Shown piece after piece: positions 1-6,187 of a stretch of 8,517 nt of DNA. Source of the DNA: JASFTV01 sp050050615 (lineage in GTDB: Bacteria > Desulfobacterota > DSM-4660 > Desulfatiglandales > HGW-15); assembly GCA_050050615.1 (NCBI GenBank), contig JASFTV010000140.1, forward strand, positions 1-8,517, in the 5' to 3' direction. The position numbers and the translations under genes were made by a program. Positions within the stretch are counted from its first letter, which is position 1. The number at the start of each line of letters is the position of its first letter. The notes under the pieces were generated by a model. It saw only the letters and a list, made by a program, of their open reading frames with translations, did no database searches and had not been told where the DNA came from.

Positions 1-1440
1 AACGTGGGCGGAATGGCGGGAATCACGCTGGCTCAGCTGGGTATCGGGGTCATTGTCATCAAGGGAAAGCCCCCCTCTTCCTCACCGCAGGTTCTGGTCG
101 TACGAAAGGATTCCGAGGAGATCATCCAGGTACCGGGACTCAAGGGGTTAGGCAACTACAGTACTGTGGCAACCCTCAAAAAACGATTCAACCATGACAT
201 CGTCGTCATCTCGATGGGTCCTTGCGGGGAGATGAAGATGGCTGCTTCTACTGTGGCTGTCACCGATACAAACGGCCGTCCTTGCCGTCATGCTGCTCGT
301 GGAGGCATGGGTGCGGTCATGGGTGCCAAAGGACTCAAGGCAATCGTTATCGATCCTCATGGCGGCAAGCTGGTCAAAGGCGTTGATTCTGCATCCTTTG
401 CCAAGGCTGTCAAGGAATATACGAATCTTCTTCAATCCAGCAAGAGGACGGCATTCTGGCGGGAGAATGGTACGGCCGGTCTTGTAGACGCCAGCAACGC
501 CCGCGGAAGCATGCCGACGCGGAACTTTACCTCCGGGAGTTATGAAAAAAAGGACGCTGTCAACGCTGAAAGTCTGAAGGCATTGGTGGCGCAGCGTGGG
601 GGCCGCATGGGTCACCCTTGTATGAAGGGTTGTATCGTACGGTGTTCCAATATCTTCCATGACCAAAAGGGCCGTTATTTGACATCGGCATTGGAATACG
701 AAACCATTGTCATGATGGGCCCCAATTTGGATGTTGATCACCTGGACACAATCGCACAGATAGATTTTCGCTGTGACGATTATGGCATTGACACAATAGA
801 AATCGGAGCGACACTGGGAATACTCACTGAGACGGATCTCTTTACCTTTGGCGATCGCAAAAAAGCGATTGAACTAATCGAGGAGATCGGTCGAGGCACC
901 ATTATGGGCCGGATCTTGGGACAAGGGACGTGCGTCACAGGTAGAGTGTTCGGCATCCATCGAATACCCGCGGTCAAAGGGCAATCCCTGCCCGGTCACT
1001 GCGCCCGGCCCATCAAAGGGCTTGGCGTGACCTATGCCACCAGTCCTCAAGGAGCAGATCACACCACGGGTTTCGTGTCAGAAGACCCACTCTCAAAAGT
1101 GGGACATGTTGAGCGTTCTCGAACAGCCCAGATCAACAACCTTATCGCCGACAGCTTGGGGTTGTGCCAGTTTACGGGACTTCGAGGGGAATACGGTCTA
1201 TTCGCAGACCTTATCGGCCCGCTCACGGGCAAGGACCCCACGGAGACTGACATACGATGCATAGGCCGGGATGCTCTGTGGAGGGAGAGAATGTTCAATC
1301 TCCGCGCCGGCCTTGGCCCGGGACTGGACCGTCTACCCGAATTCATGACCACGGAGTCCCTGCCCCCCAACGACACCGTATTTGATGTTGACGATGGTGA
1401 TTTGGACCGGGTATTTGGCGAGTATACTGACACTTGCTGA
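1..1440 (+). CDS. Aldehyde:ferredoxin oxidoreductase (AOR family), C-terminal part, 5' truncated by window edge
   Basis: The frame is open from base 1 (Asn, then the GTG at 4), so the true start lies left of the window; roughly 90-100 N-terminal residues of a ~580-600-aa enzyme are missing. AOR-family enzymes oxidise aldehydes to carboxylic acids with ferredoxin in the cytoplasm, using a tungsten (or molybdenum) bis-pterin cofactor and one [4Fe-4S] cluster. Counting the GTG codon as residue 1, the pterin-binding landmarks are HAARGGMGAVMG (96-107), DDYGIDTIE (258-266) and ADSLGLCQF (382-390). Cluster ligands would be Cys206, Cys210 and Cys214 plus Cys388. The first two Cys are spaced CX3C rather than the CX2C of Pyrococcus AOR. 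The C-terminal LPEF...LPP segment is also typical of the family. The response regulator follows after 122 bases. The substrate cannot be read from sequence. Confidence 0.93.
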   Translation, partial: NVGGMAGITLAQLGIGVIVIKGKPPSSSPQVLVVRKDSEEIIQVPGLKGLGNYSTVATLKKRFNHDIVVISMGPCGEMKMAASTVAVTDTNGRPCRHAARGGMGAVMGAKGLKAIVIDPHGGKLVKGVDSASFAKAVKEYTNLLQSSKRTAFWRENGTAGLVDASNARGSMPTRNFTSGSYEKKDAVNAESLKALVAQRGGRMGHPCMKGCIVRCSNIFHDQKGRYLTSALEYETIVMMGPNLDVDHLDTIAQIDFRCDDYGIDTIEIGATLGILTETDLFTFGDRKKAIELIEEIGRGTIMGRILGQGTCVTGRVFGIHRIPAVKGQSLPGHCARPIKGLGVTYATSPQGADHTTGFVSEDPLSKVGHVERSRTAQINNLIADSLGLCQFTGLRGEYGLFADLIGPLTGKDPTETDIRCIGRDALWRERMFNLRAGLGPGLDRLPEFMTTESLPPNDTVFDVDDGDLDRVFGEYTDTC

Positions 1441-1562
1441 GGTGGGATCCGGCCCGATCATCAGGACAGATTCGGGGCAACCCGGAAACCCTTTCACGGC
1501 GACAGGGATTGGGTCATTCGTCTCACAATCTCAAGCATTTTCTCTCACGGAGCGGGTCAATC

Positions 1563-2036
1563 ATGGAAAAGAAAGATCGATTAGATGGAAAGAGAATTCT
1601 TATCGTCGATGATGAGCCTGATGTGTTGGAAACTCTGGAGGCGTTGCTCACCATGTGCGACGTTGCTGAAGCTTCAAATTTCCAAAAGGCCAAAGCACTA
1701 TTGGAAACTGAATTCTTTGATATCGCCATCTTGGACATTATGGGCGTCGAAGGATATGACCTTTTGAAAATTGCCAATCAAAAAGGGGTGGTAGCGGTCA
1801 TGTTGACAGCCCATGCACTGACCCCTGAGCATGTTCTAAGATCTTACAAAGAAGGGGCAGCCTCTTACGTACCGAAAGACAAAATCGCCAACATCGCGAT
1901 CTACCTGAATGACATCCTGGAAGCAAAGGAAAAGGGAGCGAGTCTTTGGGGGCGATGGATCGATAGATTCGCGGACTACTTCGACAAGAAGTTCGGGCCG
2001 GATTGGCAAAAACGCCACGGCATCAAAGTGAGATGA
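1563..2036 (+). CDS. Stand-alone receiver-domain response regulator (CheY-like)
   Basis: A 157-aa protein with one receiver domain and no DNA-binding or enzymatic output domain. The phosphorylation site is intact: acidic pair Asp16/Asp17 in ILIVDDEPD, phospho-acceptor Asp58 in AILDIMG, switch Thr82 in MLTAH and Lys105 in YVPKD. After the domain comes a ~35-residue basic and aromatic tail (about 123-157) with Trp129, Trp132, Tyr139, Phe140 and Trp148. The frame is open back to 1434, inside the AOR stop region, but receiver homology begins only near the ATG at 1563. That ATG has GGAG at 1549-1552, ten bases upstream, so I chose it. The protein presumably takes phosphate from a histidine kinase encoded elsewhere and acts by protein contact. 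Its link to the AOR gene 122 bases upstream is unproven. Confidence 0.9.
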   Translation: MEKKDRLDGKRILIVDDEPDVLETLEALLTMCDVAEASNFQKAKALLETEFFDIAILDIMGVEGYDLLKIANQKGVVAVMLTAHALTPEHVLRSYKEGAASYVPKDKIANIAIYLNDILEAKEKGASLWGRWIDRFADYFDKKFGPDWQKRHGIKVR

Positions 2037-2195
2037 AGGTTTACTTTTGACCTCCGACTTTATGTTTGGATAGGCTTTTCTAACAGCTGTAACCTTTGGA
2101 ATACCTGTCTTCGCACCCCCACGATCTCGGCTACACCAGAAGGCTCCACGGTCCACCATCCGCGGGTGCGCATGCGCAATTCCCTGCCGTAATCC
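2037..2195. other. Convergent intergenic region without a clear terminator
   Basis: This 159-base stretch lies between the ends of the + strand response regulator and the - strand thiM. On neither strand do I see a GC-rich stem followed by a T-run. It contains the 12-base perfect palindrome TGCGCATGCGCA (2167-2178) and a short ACAGCTGT palindrome further left. Short ORFs crossing it have no family resemblance and no good ribosome binding sites, so I treat it as non-coding. Confidence 0.5.
2167..2178. repeat. 12-bp perfect palindrome TGCGCATGCGCA
   Basis: The sequence equals its own reverse complement and lies 17 bases beyond the thiM stop codon. With no loop and no T-run it is not an intrinsic terminator. 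It could be a protein-binding site or chance alternation of GC steps. Only the palindrome itself is certain. Confidence 0.4.
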
Positions 2196-3005
2196 CTAAC
2201 TCTGAATCTTTGCGCCCTCTCTCAGCTCTTTCTCATCCATGGTGTACAGCGCGTCAAGCATGGCCATCTGAAAGCCACCCGGCCCCTCCCCTTTTTTAGC
2301 GGCCTTCTCACCGGCCAGCCCGAAGTATGCCAGGGCGGTTGCTGTCGCCTGCGGGGCGTCACGGTCCACGGCCAGGAATGCGCCAATGATCACCGTGGCT
2401 GTACATCCGGTCCCTGTCACATAACCCATCATTTCGTGTCCGTTCATGACCCTGAATATTCTTTCACCATCCGTGACTAAATCCACCTCCCCTGTGATGG
2501 CAAGCGTGGTCTTCAGCTCCTTGGAGAGCGTGAGGGCGGCATTAGCTGCCTGCGTGACACTGTGGATAGCGTCTACCCCTTTGGTTTGCGATCCCTCGTG
2601 AGCCAGGGAAAGCACCTCCGATGCATTCCCCCGGATCACACTGATGGAAAGCGCCTCGATAAGTCTCTTTGAGGATTCAGTCCGCAATGTTGTTGCGCCC
2701 GAACCGACAGGGTCCAGAATGATGGGTGTGTTCAGTTCATTGGCCCGTTTTCCTGCCTTTAACATGGAATCAATCCAGTATGGCGTAAGGGTCCCGATAT
2801 TGAGAACAAGTGCCCCTGCAAGAGAAACCATCTCCTCCACTTCCTCCACGGCGTGGGCCATGACCGGAGAGGCACCGCATGCCAGCAGGGCATTGGCGGT
2901 GTAATTCATGACAACATAATTGGTGATGTTATGGATGAGGGGCTTTTTCTCCCGAAGGCGCACTAGATTCCCAGCCGCTTTTTCGGCCAATTCTTGATCA
3001 AACAT
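2196..3005 (-). CDS. thiM: Hydroxyethylthiazole kinase
   Basis: ThiM phosphorylates 4-methyl-5-(2-hydroxyethyl)thiazole with ATP, feeding salvaged thiazole to ThiE. The 269-aa product has the normal family length and a ribokinase-like fold. Visible signatures are the N-terminal LIHNITNYV (23-31), DPVGSGATTLR (98-108), RGNASEV (125-131), TGEVDLVTDG (171-180) and TGTGCTATV (197-205), with Cys201 at the catalytic GTGC loop. The frame extends 24 codons further upstream, but only the ATG at 3005 has an excellent site (GGAGGTGA) and gives the usual N-terminus, so I start there. It is last in the thiE-thiL-thiM run and begins 53 bases after the thiL stop. No key residue is missing. Confidence 0.96.
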   Translation of the reverse strand: MFDQELAEKAAGNLVRLREKKPLIHNITNYVVMNYTANALLACGASPVMAHAVEEVEEMVSLAGALVLNIGTLTPYWIDSMLKAGKRANELNTPIILDPVGSGATTLRTESSKRLIEALSISVIRGNASEVLSLAHEGSQTKGVDAIHSVTQAANAALTLSKELKTTLAITGEVDLVTDGERIFRVMNGHEMMGYVTGTGCTATVIIGAFLAVDRDAPQATATALAYFGLAGEKAAKKGEGPGGFQMAMLDALYTMDEKELREGAKIQS

Positions 3006-3007
3006 GC

Positions 3008-3015
3008 TCACCTCC
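3008..3015 (-). promoter_or_regulatory. Ribosome binding site that decides the thiM start
   Basis: GGAGGTGA on the - strand lies just before the ATG at 3005; the GGAGG core is five bases away. It is near-perfectly complementary to the 16S rRNA 3' end. It argues against the longer in-frame start at 3077, which would overlap the end of thiL. Confidence 0.85.
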
Positions 3016-3058
3016 CCAGGCGTTGTTAATGTACCAATGTCCAGTATCAAGTTTCGCG

Positions 3059-4081
3059 TTAAGCAAAGTGGTCCCACCCGGTGGCCTTCATGATACGATA
3101 AGACCCATCAGAACGTATGAGCTTTATGCCCTCATGGGCATCTGTCATCCGTCCCACCTCGGTGACGGGGCCATCATATGTCACTGCAATAGCAGATCGA
3201 ATATGATCCACATGGTCGGCTGAACAAGTCATGATGAGTTCGTAGTCGTCGCTGTCTTGGAGAACAAGGTCGTATGGGTCCCTCCCCACAACCAGGGCGA
3301 CCTTCCTAAGGTCTTCGCTTAGAGGCAGCCTTTCCTGAATCAGTTCGGCTCCCACCTTGCTTTCTTCGCAAATGTGTCCCAGATCCCCGAGGAAACCGTC
3401 GCTGGTATCGATCATTGCAGTTGCATATCCTGTGTGGGCAACCGACTCTCCCTCCCGCGCTCGATGGGACGGTCTATTATAAACTTGAACCAGCGGATGG
3501 TCCTTCAAAATCTCGTTTTCCCGGGCCTGAAGGAGCAGATGTAATCCAGCAGCCGCCTGGCCCGGGTACCCGGTGACCAGAATGACATCCCCCGGACGCG
3601 CTGTGGAACGGCGAACGATCTTCCCAGCTTCGACTTCTCCGATAAGGGTGATGTCGATGAACGCCCCACCCTCAGATTTGGTGATATTGCCCCCGATAAC
3701 AGATGCTCCAAAAGGATTCAGCTCTGCGACGAAACCCCGGTACACCGCCTCCACATCGCTGACAGGCGTGTCACCCTTCAATCCCAGAGAGACGAGACTG
3801 TAAAGGGGTCGGCCACCCATGGCCCCGATGTCACTGATGTTTAAGGCCATGGCTCGACGCCCCAGATCCATAGGTCCAATGTGTTGCGGGAGGTAGTGAC
3901 GGCCTTCTACAACGCAGTCACAAGTCACCAATAGCTCAAATCCTTCTCGAGGCCGAAACGAGGCCGTATCATCCCCAATGCCAAGGGTCACACCGGGAGA
4001 TTCGACACCTTCCTTCCTGAGGAGTTCCTCGATTCTATGGATGAGTCCGAACTCACCGATATCTGACAGGGTTTCAGGCAT
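3059..4081 (-). CDS. thiL: Thiamine-monophosphate kinase
   Basis: ThiL makes the active cofactor by phosphorylating thiamin monophosphate to thiamin diphosphate with ATP; it belongs to the PurM/SelD-like ATP-binding superfamily. The 340-aa product matches family length. Motifs in order: GIGDDTA (34-40), DCVVEGRHY (55-63), NISDIGAMGG (81-90), GGNIT (130-134), GYPGQAAAGL (171-180), AMIDTSDGFLGDL (222-234), DSDDYELI (276-283) and the terminal GWDHF. Two conserved spots differ from the usual pattern: GGNIT where GGDTT is common, and DSDDYEL where GGEDYEL is common. Core Asp residues are kept, so I expect activity. The ATG at 4081 overlaps the thiE stop by eight bases and has AGGAG at 4088-4092, six bases upstream, which suggests translational coupling. 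A longer frame to 4159 only shadows thiE. Confidence 0.95.
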   Translation of the reverse strand: MPETLSDIGEFGLIHRIEELLRKEGVESPGVTLGIGDDTASFRPREGFELLVTCDCVVEGRHYLPQHIGPMDLGRRAMALNISDIGAMGGRPLYSLVSLGLKGDTPVSDVEAVYRGFVAELNPFGASVIGGNITKSEGGAFIDITLIGEVEAGKIVRRSTARPGDVILVTGYPGQAAAGLHLLLQARENEILKDHPLVQVYNRPSHRAREGESVAHTGYATAMIDTSDGFLGDLGHICEESKVGAELIQERLPLSEDLRKVALVVGRDPYDLVLQDSDDYELIMTCSADHVDHIRSAIAVTYDGPVTEVGRMTDAHEGIKLIRSDGSYRIMKATGWDHFA

Positions 4082-4727
4082 GATGAGCTCCTGCTCCGTG
4101 AAAACCTCTTTCCAGCGCTTGATGAAGCGCCCTTGTTGCCCGTTCGGGATCTTTCTCACAGCAAACGGCGGAGATGACGGCGATTCCGTACGCCCCGGCT
4201 CTTATCACATCCGGCGCATTCTCGTTCGTGACACCACCAATGGCAATGATGGGCAACGGAATCGTCTCGACCGCCTCTCTCAAAATATGAAGCCCGCTCA
4301 CCGGGCCTGCATCATCCTTGGAACCGGTGGGGTAGACAGGGCCGAAACCCACGTAGTCCGCCCCCTCTGAGAGGCATATCCGGGCCTCTTCAAGGGTCGC
4401 TGCTGAACCGCCGATAATCCGGTTTTCCCCCAGCAGTTTACGCGCAAGGGGAATGGGAAAATCGTCCTGGCCCAAGTGAACGCCATCTGCCTCTGTCGCA
4501 ATCGCCACATCCACCCGATCGTTCACAATGAAAGCCACCCCAGCCCCCGAGCAAACCTGCTTCAGGTTTCGGGCAACCTCAATCATCTTGCGCGTTGCCC
4601 CCGTTTTTTGGCGGTATTGGATCGTGTCCGCCCCTCCCGCAATCGCGAGTTGTGCGAGGTCTTCATGAGAAAAACTGCTTTGAAGAACGACGTCCGTCAG
4701 GACATGCAATCTTCCGATCTTTTTCAT
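4074..4727 (-). CDS. thiE: Thiamine-phosphate synthase
   Basis: ThiE, a TIM-barrel enzyme, condenses HMP pyrophosphate with thiazole phosphate to give thiamin monophosphate. The 217-aa product has standard length. Landmarks are TIQYRQK (35-41), FIVNDRVDVA (67-76), ADGVHLGQDD (80-89) with its Mg/pyrophosphate-binding acidic residues, IIGGSA (104-109), GFGPVYPTGSK (127-137), IAIGGV (161-166) and GIAVISAV (181-188). In-frame starts exist further upstream (TTG at 4766, ATG at 4757), but the ATG at 4727 has AAGGTGA five bases ahead and opens directly onto the first barrel strand, so I prefer it. Its stop overlaps the thiL start; the dehydrogenase ends 73 bases upstream. Together with thiL and thiM it covers the end of the TPP pathway. 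No thiD is fused or adjacent. Confidence 0.95.
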   Translation of the reverse strand: MKKIGRLHVLTDVVLQSSFSHEDLAQLAIAGGADTIQYRQKTGATRKMIEVARNLKQVCSGAGVAFIVNDRVDVAIATEADGVHLGQDDFPIPLARKLLGENRIIGGSAATLEEARICLSEGADYVGFGPVYPTGSKDDAGPVSGLHILREAVETIPLPIIAIGGVTNENAPDVIRAGAYGIAVISAVCCEKDPERATRALHQALERGFHGAGAHHA

Positions 4728-4732
4728 TTTTG

Positions 4733-4739
4733 TCACCTT
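4733..4739 (-). promoter_or_regulatory. Ribosome binding site that decides the thiE start
   Basis: AAGGTGA on the - strand, five bases before the ATG at 4727. The alternative upstream ATG at 4757 and TTG at 4766 lack a comparable site, and would place this motif inside the coding region. Confidence 0.65.
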
Positions 4740-4800
4740 CTTAAAGGCCTCAGCCATGAGGAACAAAGGGTTCGAAGACTCTCATGTCAGAACATTCCTT

Positions 4801-5853
4801 TCAACCTTCGGGATCAGATAGCCGGGCCTCGGCGATACGGCGTGCCATCATATCGGGGTTAATCCCTTCAGCCTTTGCATCTTCAAAAATGCGGCGAATC
4901 GTCCCCTTCACCGCCTTGACCTGCTCGTCCGCTTTTTCATGGGACCAGCCCACCGCTTCAATACCGATGACTCCCATAGCTCCGCCGATGTTCATGGCGT
5001 AATCGGGCGCATACAAGATGCCCCTCTTGTGAAGCCTCTCAGCATCTTCCAACTCCGCAAGTTGGTTGTTCGCTCCCCCTGCCACAGCAAGGCATTTTAG
5101 CCTGGCAATGGTGTCCTTGTTTAGAATTGCCCCCAGCGCACACGGGGAAAATATATCGCAGGGGGTGTCATAAGCGGCCTCGGTTGAAATAAATGGAAGC
5201 TTCAGTACATCACGGAAATGGCGGATGCTGGCCTGATCCACATCGCTGAAAAGCACCTCGGCGCCGGCATCTCGCAGCATACCGATCAAGGGACCGCCCA
5301 CGGCTCCGGCGCCCTGAACCAACACACGCCTACCTGCGAGGGATTCATCGCCAAAGAGCTGTTCACACACAGCCTCAATACCACTAAACACCCCCAACGC
5401 CGTAAAGCGCCCTGGGCCGCCAGCACCACCCATTGCAGGGGTTCTGCAAAAGATGTAGGGCGCTCCGGTTTCAGCGATAGTGTCCATGTCCTCCGATGTT
5501 GTGCCGACGTCAGGCCCTGTCTCAAATAACCCACCAAGCTGTCGAACCAGAGTGCCGTAACGCCGCAGAAGATCATCCCGATCGGCAGGTTGGAAGTTTT
5601 CTGGGACAGAGACGACAGCCTTACCACCTCCCGAGGAGAAATCAGCTACAGCAAACTTATAACTCATGCTTCTTGCCAGACTGAGTGCATCACGCAGGGC
5701 AGCCTCTAAATCCGGATACCCTTTCATACGCGTTCCGCCTCTTGCCGGCCCGAACCGGGTCTGATGGATCGCAATAATGATCCAGGCTCCGGTGGGGCGA
5801 TCCAAGCGGATGATCACCTCTTCACCATCCCATTCTTTCAACAAAGATTCCAT
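4801..5853 (-). CDS. Leu/Val/Phe/Glu-family amino-acid dehydrogenase (leucine dehydrogenase-like)
   Basis: A 350-aa NAD-dependent dehydrogenase of the kind that reversibly deaminates an amino acid to its 2-oxo acid and ammonia in the cytoplasm. Family signatures are clear: GPARGGTRM (35-43), Lys66 in MSYK and catalytic Lys78 in GGGK, Asp115 in the PDVGTT segment, the Rossmann loop VQGAGAVGG (179-187), Asp204 ending the second strand (favouring NAD over NADP), CDIFSPCALGAILN (232-245), GGANNQL (259-265) and YAPDYAMNIGG (281-291). Length and order best match leucine/valine dehydrogenases, but substrate is not certain. The frame is open to 6009; that extension is the tail of a dapF-like remnant, not part of this enzyme. 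The ATG at 5853 has AGGAGG four bases upstream. thiE follows after 73 bases on the same strand, probably in one transcript. Confidence 0.92.
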   Translation of the reverse strand: MESLLKEWDGEEVIIRLDRPTGAWIIIAIHQTRFGPARGGTRMKGYPDLEAALRDALSLARSMSYKFAVADFSSGGGKAVVSVPENFQPADRDDLLRRYGTLVRQLGGLFETGPDVGTTSEDMDTIAETGAPYIFCRTPAMGGAGGPGRFTALGVFSGIEAVCEQLFGDESLAGRRVLVQGAGAVGGPLIGMLRDAGAEVLFSDVDQASIRHFRDVLKLPFISTEAAYDTPCDIFSPCALGAILNKDTIARLKCLAVAGGANNQLAELEDAERLHKRGILYAPDYAMNIGGAMGVIGIEAVGWSHEKADEQVKAVKGTIRRIFEDAKAEGINPDMMARRIAEARLSDPEG

Positions 5854-5857
5854 AATG

Positions 5858-5863
5858 CCTCCT
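5858..5863 (-). promoter_or_regulatory. Ribosome binding site that decides the dehydrogenase start
   Basis: AGGAGG, four bases before the ATG at 5853. It identifies that ATG as the real start and argues against a longer 402-aa product beginning at 6009, whose first ~50 residues are out-of-frame and remnant dapF-like sequence. Confidence 0.85.
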
Positions 5864-5868
5864 AATAT

Positions 5869-6127
5869 CCTGTCCCGGAGGTAGCGAGAAAAAACCCGTA
5901 GCCCGTTCCCGCTCCTTTCCGCCTCAACCACCGTCAGGGTTGAAAATGCGCAACGCGTAGTCACACTCTGAGCTCTCAAAGGGACCGAAAAGAATCCCAT
6001 CTGAACCAACGCCGTAATGTCGATGGCAAATCAGCTTCACCTGGGAGGGCGTCAAAGAGTCCCCAAAATCGGACGGGTTGAGGACGATATAATCATTGCC
6101 GAGGGCATGATATTTGTTGAATTGCAC
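5869..6127 (-). pseudogene. Truncated, frameshifted diaminopimelate epimerase-like (dapF) remnant
   Basis: From a GTG at 6127 (AGGAGGAG about 11 bases upstream) the frame reads a DapF N-terminus: KYHALGNDYIVL (5-16), HRHYGVGSDGIL (35-46) and RIFNPDGG (60-67), then stops at UGA (5924-5926). Family sequence resumes in the next frame as EAERSGNGLRVFSRYLRD and ends near 5869, just before the dehydrogenase site. Dropping one of the two A's at 5926-5927 (+ strand) would join the parts into about 86 residues. DapF is normally ~270-280 aa with two half-domains; the rest of the first half and all of the second are absent. Ser72 stands where the first catalytic Cys of DapF (E. coli Cys73) would be. I read it as a decayed gene left by deletion. 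A sequencing error could explain the shift but not the truncation. Confidence 0.82.
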
Positions 6128-6187
6128 GGTGACTTTGTCTCCTCCTGAATGCCAACCCTCCCTTTGAGCTGTTTCATAAAAATGTTA
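6128..6187 (-). promoter_or_regulatory. Possible leader or promoter region ahead of the dapF remnant and dehydrogenase-thi genes
   Basis: This 60-base gap on the - strand is AT-rich at its upstream end (TATGATAACATTTTTATG near 6163-6190) and ends with the AGGAGGAG site before the GTG at 6127. TATGAT or TATGAA could serve as a -10 element, but I see no well-spaced -35, so promoter activity is only a suggestion. No TPP-riboswitch core is present here. Confidence 0.25.

Noticed and set aside
148..741. 197-aa - strand ORF opposite the AOR gene
   Set aside because: It is the antisense shadow of conserved AOR coding sequence, with no ribosome binding site or family resemblance.
1473..1484. CGGG-GCAA-CCCG mini-hairpin with a GNRA loop between AOR and the response regulator
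   Set aside because: The four-pair stem is too short to be telling and has no T-run, so it is neither a terminator nor a recognisable RNA motif.
4728..4800. Possible tRNA T-arm from GGTTCGAAGACTC near 4768
   Set aside because: No matching acceptor, D- or anticodon arms can be built around it on either strand.
5854..6009. N-terminal extension of the amino-acid dehydrogenase to 402 aa from the start at 6009
   Set aside because: The extra residues include dapF-like EAERSGNGLRVFSRYL sequence and out-of-frame shadow of the same gene, while ATG 5853 has AGGAGG in place and gives the normal family N-terminus.
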